This document shows, one piece after another, positions 60,795-64,000 of a stretch of DNA of 64,000 nucleotides. The notes beneath the pieces were generated by a model. That model was given only the letters and a program-made list of their open reading frames with translations, was not told where the DNA came from and did no database searches. This DNA is from Cellulomonas humilata (lineage in GTDB: Bacteria > Actinomycetota > Actinomycetes > Actinomycetales > Cellulomonadaceae). How positions within the stretch are numbered: position 1 is the first letter of the stretch; each line of letters opens with the position of its first letter. The DNA is taken from assembly GCF_013359775.1 (NCBI RefSeq), contig NZ_JABMCI010000063.1, positions 1 through 64,000 on the forward strand. Direction: 5' to 3'. The position numbers and the translations under genes were made by a program.

Positions 60795-61361
60795 GTGCGC
60801 GTCCTCGGAGTCGACCCCGGCCTGACCCGGTGCGGTCTCGGTGTCGTCGACGGCCTGACGTCCCGGCGGCTGTCGATGGTCGCCGTCGGCGTCGCCACGT
60901 CGGACGCCCTCTGGGACGTCGACCAGCGGCTGCTGTCCATCGAGCGGCAGATCGAGGAGTGGCTCGAGGAGCACGCACCCGACGCCGTGGCGGTGGAGCG
61001 GGTGTTCGCCCAGCAGAACCTGCGCACGGTCATGGGCACCGCGCAGGTGGCCGGCATCGCGATGGTCGCCGCCGCGCGCCGCCGGATCCCCGTCGCCCTG
61101 CACACGCCGAGCGAGGTCAAGGCCGCGGTGACCGGCAACGGGCGTGCGGACAAGGCGCAGGTCCAGACGATGGTGCAGCGGCTCCTCCAGCTCGACGAGC
61201 TGCCCCGGCCTGCGGACGCGGCCGACGCCCTGGCGCTCGCCGTGTGCCATCTCTGGCGGCCCGCCGGTGCCCTCGGTGCACCCCAGCGCGCGCCCGGCTC
61301 GCTCACCGCCGCGCAGCGGGCGTGGGCGACCGCCGAGCAGGCGGCCCGGCGCCGCGGCTGA
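60795..61361 (+). CDS. ruvC: Holliday junction endonuclease RuvC
   Basis: The 188-residue protein has the four acidic sites: [25 protein letters not shown], and [14 protein letters not shown] with its two Asp. [22 protein letters not shown] is the conserved middle. GTG 60795 starts at the first strand; an ATG at 60774 would add seven residues. It opens the ruvCAB set. Confidence 0.95.
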   Translation: MRVLGVDPGLTRCGLGVVDGLTSRRLSMVAVGVATSDALWDVDQRLLSIERQIEEWLEEHAPDAVAVERVFAQQNLRTVMGTAQVAGIAMVAAARRRIPVALHTPSEVKAAVTGNGRADKAQVQTMVQRLLQLDELPRPADAADALALAVCHLWRPAGALGAPQRAPGSLTAAQRAWATAEQAARRRG

Positions 61362-61444
61362 CCGCGTGTCTTCGTACACGTGTTCGCCTGCGTGTGCCAG
61401 AGTGTCCGTCAGCAGATTCGTTCTCGACTGATGGAGGTGGCCGG

Positions 61445-62056
61445 GTGATCGCGTCGGTCCACGGCACGGTGCAGGCGTTGCGGCTCGACGCCGCGGTGAT
61501 CGAGGTCGGGGGAGTCGGGCTGCTCGTGCACGCGACACCGGCCACGCTCGCCGGGCTGCGGGTGGGGTCCACCGCGCAGCTGGCCACGTCCCTGCTGGTC
61601 CGGGAGGACGCGCTGACCCTGTTCGGGTTCGCCGACGCCGACGAGCGCGAGGTCTTCGAGACCGTCCAGACGGTCAGCGGGGTCGGCCCCCGGCTGGCGC
61701 TGGCGATGCTCGCGGTGCACACGCCCGACGGTCTGCGGCGCGCGGTGCTCGACGAGGACCTCAAGGCGCTCCAGCGCGTGCCGGGCATCGGCCTGAAGGG
61801 TGCCCAGCGCATCGTGCTCGAGCTCAAGGACCGGATCGGCGCTCCCGCCAACGTGGCCGCCCCGACGTCAGCGGTGTTCGGCGGTGACCGTCGCGACCAG
61901 GTGGTCGAGGCCCTCGTCGGCCTCGGCTGGAACGCGCGGGCGGCGGGCGACGCCGTCTCGACCGTCCTGGAGGGCACGGAGGGCCCGGTGGCGGCCGACG
62001 AGGTCGCGGGCGTGCTGCGCGCGGCGCTCCGGACGCTGGGCGGCGGACATGGCTGA
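61445..62056 (+). CDS. ruvA: Holliday junction protein RuvA
   Basis: The 203-residue protein has the OB start [16 protein letters not shown], the HhH repeats [14 protein letters not shown] and [19 protein letters not shown], and a C-terminal domain III ([15 protein letters not shown]). It binds the junction and loads RuvB. GTG 61445 has GGAGG, six bases apart. Its stop overlaps the ruvB start by eight bases. Confidence 0.96.
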   Translation: MIASVHGTVQALRLDAAVIEVGGVGLLVHATPATLAGLRVGSTAQLATSLLVREDALTLFGFADADEREVFETVQTVSGVGPRLALAMLAVHTPDGLRRAVLDEDLKALQRVPGIGLKGAQRIVLELKDRIGAPANVAAPTSAVFGGDRRDQVVEALVGLGWNARAAGDAVSTVLEGTEGPVAADEVAGVLRAALRTLGGGHG

Positions 62057-63107
62057 CGACCACGAGGAGCTGGTGACCGAACGTTTCGCCGCCGAGTCGC
62101 TCGTCCGGTCCGGCGCCGACGATCTCGAACGTGCAGCCGAGGCCGCGCTGCGACCGCGCCGGCTCGACGAGTTCGTGGGCCAGCGCGTGGTGCGCGACCA
62201 GCTCTCGCTCGTGCTCGACGCCGCGCGCGGGCGCGGCAAGGCACCCGACCACGTGCTGCTCTCCGGGCCGCCGGGGCTCGGCAAGACGACGCTGGCGATG
62301 ATCATCGCGGCCGAGATGGGCGCCCCCCTGCGGGTCACCAGTGGTCCTGCCATCCAGCATGCGGGCGACCTCGCGGCCGTCCTTTCCTCGCTCGAGGAGG
62401 GCGAGGTCCTCTTCCTCGACGAGATCCACCGCCTGGCGCGCCCGGCCGAAGAGCTGCTCTACATGGCCATGGAGGACTTCCGGGTCGACGTCATCGTCGG
62501 CAAGGGTGCGGGCGCCAGCGCGATCCCGCTGACCCTGCCGCCGTTCACTGTCGTCGGTGCCACCACTCGCGCCGGCCTGCTCCCGGCGCCCCTGCGCGAC
62601 CGGTTCGGGTTCACCGCACACCTCGACTTCTACTCGTCCGACGAGCTCGAGCGTGTCCTCGTCCGATCCGCCGGCCTTCTCGGCGTGCCGCTGGACCACA
62701 CCGCCGCCGCCGAGCTGGCCTCGCGCTCCCGCGGCACGCCCCGCATCGCGAACCGGCTGCTCAGGCGCGTGCGCGACTGGGCGGAGGTCCGCGGCGACGG
62801 CACGCTCAGCCTCGTCGCCGCCCGTGCCGCGCTCGAGGTCTACGAGGTCGACGACCTGGGGCTCGACCGGCTCGACAGGGCCGTGCTGACGGCCTTGTGC
62901 ACGCGCTTCGGCGGAGGACCGGTGGGACTCACCACGCTCGCGGTGGCGGTCGGCGAGGAGCCGGAGACGGTGGAGACGGTCGCCGAGCCGTTCCTGGTCC
63001 GCGAGGGCCTGGTCGGCCGCACGCCACGCGGTCGGATCGCGCTCCCGGCGGCCTGGACCCACCTCGGTCTCGAGGTCCCCCACGGATCGGGCACACTGTT
63101 CGGCTGA
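62049..63107 (+). CDS. ruvB: Holliday junction helicase RuvB
   Basis: The 352-residue AAA+ protein has [20 protein letters not shown], Walker [15 protein letters not shown], Walker [20 protein letters not shown], the arginine region [17 protein letters not shown], and the C-terminal winged helix ([21 protein letters not shown]). It is the motor of branch migration. Confidence 0.97.
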   Translation: MADDHEELVTERFAAESLVRSGADDLERAAEAALRPRRLDEFVGQRVVRDQLSLVLDAARGRGKAPDHVLLSGPPGLGKTTLAMIIAAEMGAPLRVTSGPAIQHAGDLAAVLSSLEEGEVLFLDEIHRLARPAEELLYMAMEDFRVDVIVGKGAGASAIPLTLPPFTVVGATTRAGLLPAPLRDRFGFTAHLDFYSSDELERVLVRSAGLLGVPLDHTAAAELASRSRGTPRIANRLLRRVRDWAEVRGDGTLSLVAARAALEVYEVDDLGLDRLDRAVLTALCTRFGGGPVGLTTLAVAVGEEPETVETVAEPFLVREGLVGRTPRGRIALPAAWTHLGLEVPHGSGTLFG

Positions 63108-63220
63108 GCCGCTGCTCGTGCACAGATCTCGGAACCCTCATCGGGGCTCGTGCGTTGGAGCGGCGAGCCGCTGCGCCTAGACTGCGGCGGACACACCACC
63201 CCGATCGGAGCCGTACCGCC

Positions 63221-63646
63221 GTGGAACTCATGCTCATCCTGGCCATCGCCCTGGGCGCCCTCTGGCTCATGTCGAGCCGTACCCGCAAGCAGCAGCGAGC
63301 GGCATCGGAGTTCCGCAACAACCTCGTGGCGGGTGACGAGGTCATGACGGCGTCGGGCCTGCTGGGCACCGTCGTGGCGGTCGAGGACGACGTGATCACG
63401 CTCGAGTCGAGCCCCGGCGCCCAGACGCGCTGGATCCGCGCGGCGATCGCCAAGAAGATCGAGCCGCCGGTCGACGAGATCGACGACGTCGAGGACGACG
63501 AGCTCGAGGACGACGTCGACGACGAGGACGACGTGGTCAGCGATGCCGACCGCATCAGCCACGCGAACGACGACGTGATCGACGTCCCGGACGACCTGTC
63601 CTCGCTGCCGCCCGCCCGCAAGGACGGGGAGCCGGACACCAAGTAG
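63221..63646 (+). CDS. yajC: Preprotein translocase subunit YajC
   Basis: The 141-residue protein has one TM helix (LMLILAIALGALWLMSSRTRKQQRA) and the YajC core EFRNNLVAGDEVMTASGLLGTVVAVEDDVITLE, then a long Asp/Glu-rich tail. GTG 63221 follows GGAG by about ten bases; TAGACT at 63177 is a -10-like hexamer. secD follows. Confidence 0.92.
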   Translation: MELMLILAIALGALWLMSSRTRKQQRAASEFRNNLVAGDEVMTASGLLGTVVAVEDDVITLESSPGAQTRWIRAAIAKKIEPPVDEIDDVEDDELEDDVDDEDDVVSDADRISHANDDVIDVPDDLSSLPPARKDGEPDTK

Positions 63647-63731
63647 ACCGTTCGGTCCGGGTGACGACGCCCGGACCTCGACCCCACCGGTTGCCCTGCG
63701 CGGCCGGTGCGCGCACGAGAGAAGAACTCCG

Positions 63732-64000
63732 TTGGCTCCTCCCACCCGCCGTCAGAGGCCCGTCCGCACGCTCCTCGTGCTCGGGATCCTCATCTTCGCG
63801 CTCCTCGGCACCATCGCCGCGGGGACCAAGTGGTCCACCGCGTCGTGGACGCCGAACCTCGCGCTCGACCTCGAGGGCGGGACGCAGATCATCCTGACCC
63901 CGGTCGCGGAGAACGGCGAGGAGGTGACTTCGCAGACGATCGCCCAGGCGATCGACGTGATCCGCCAGCGGGTCGACTCCTCGGGCGTCGCGGAGGCCGA
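63732..64000 (+). CDS. secD: Protein translocase subunit SecD (3' end outside window)
   Basis: The frame from TTG 63732 reads APPTRRQRPVRTLLVLGIL, a TM helix, LALDLEGGTQIILTPVAENG and VIRQRVDSSGVAEA: the first TM helix and start of the P1 domain of SecD. It continues past the window end. AGAAG precedes the TTG. The order yajC-secD is universal. Confidence 0.92.
   Translation, partial: MAPPTRRQRPVRTLLVLGILIFALLGTIAAGTKWSTASWTPNLALDLEGGTQIILTPVAENGEEVTSQTIAQAIDVIRQRVDSSGVAEA

Noticed and set aside
1..64000. CRISPR arrays, IS elements, rRNA genes or a phage
   Set aside because: No array of regular repeats, no transposase or integrase motifs, no ribosomal RNA sequence and no phage structural genes were seen.

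Overview
The window is high-GC DNA (above 70 percent by eye) from an actinobacterium, most likely Cellulomonas or a close relative. Supporting signs are the order thrS-HIT-pgsA-patA-pimA-pdxS-pdxT-yebC-ruvCAB-yajC-secD, phosphatidylinositol mannoside genes, an SsgA-like protein, and many GTG/TTG starts, several probably leaderless. The genus is an inference.

Layout. 1-9634: tail of a repeat protein, then a low-oxygen/stress-type group (toroid-fold protein, MBL/beta-CASP nuclease with a frameshift, small membrane protein, tandem universal stress protein, hydrolase, polytopic membrane protein) with recurring DosR-like boxes, and a tyrosinase-VWA fusion. 9781-14771: phosphoesterase, an ArsR-type regulator with two SRPBCC proteins, an anti-sigma-like ATPase, and a FadR-type regulator divergent from a hydrolase/DUF2993 pair across an 18-bp palindrome. 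14835-15300: decayed gene remnants. 15375-17548: arsD-arsA without a pump. 17610-23652: a sulfane-sulfur module (CoA-disulfide reductase-rhodanese-TusA-DsrE fusion, a second CoA-disulfide reductase-rhodanese, rhodanese, small Cys-rich protein, thioredoxin, DUF302 protein, CstR-type repressor), with CstR-like operators at all three promoters, followed by a sulfide:quinone reductase stump. 24298-33160: giant secreted multicopper oxidase, M23 peptidase, small secreted protein, and a SulP transporter with a frameshift. 33319-34707: UDP-glucose pyrophosphorylase.

34922-46970 looks like an accessory region nested at tRNA-Val(GAC). The intact tRNA is at the right end, and two 3' tRNA pieces lie at 34922 and 40884. 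The left half carries deoC, a LAL-type LuxR regulator and a divergent membrane hydrolase. The right half carries a P-type ATPase tail, an OmpR-type two-component system, DUF305 and SHOCT proteins, and an NlpC/P60 hydrolase behind a c-di-AMP-type riboswitch. No integrase survives.

From 46896 to the end the window is ordinary core genome: tRNAs for Val, Cys, Gly and Val; pabB-pabC; ssgA-like; thrS; PIM synthesis; PLP synthesis (pdxS/pdxT split by nudix and opposing kynU); yebC; ruvCAB; and yajC with the start of secD.

The main regulatory reading is four separate motif families visible by eye: DosR-like boxes, CstR-like boxes, an OmpR-type 11-bp-period direct repeat, and three regulator-adjacent palindromes. 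No protein-DNA link was tested; all are inferences from motif form and gene context.
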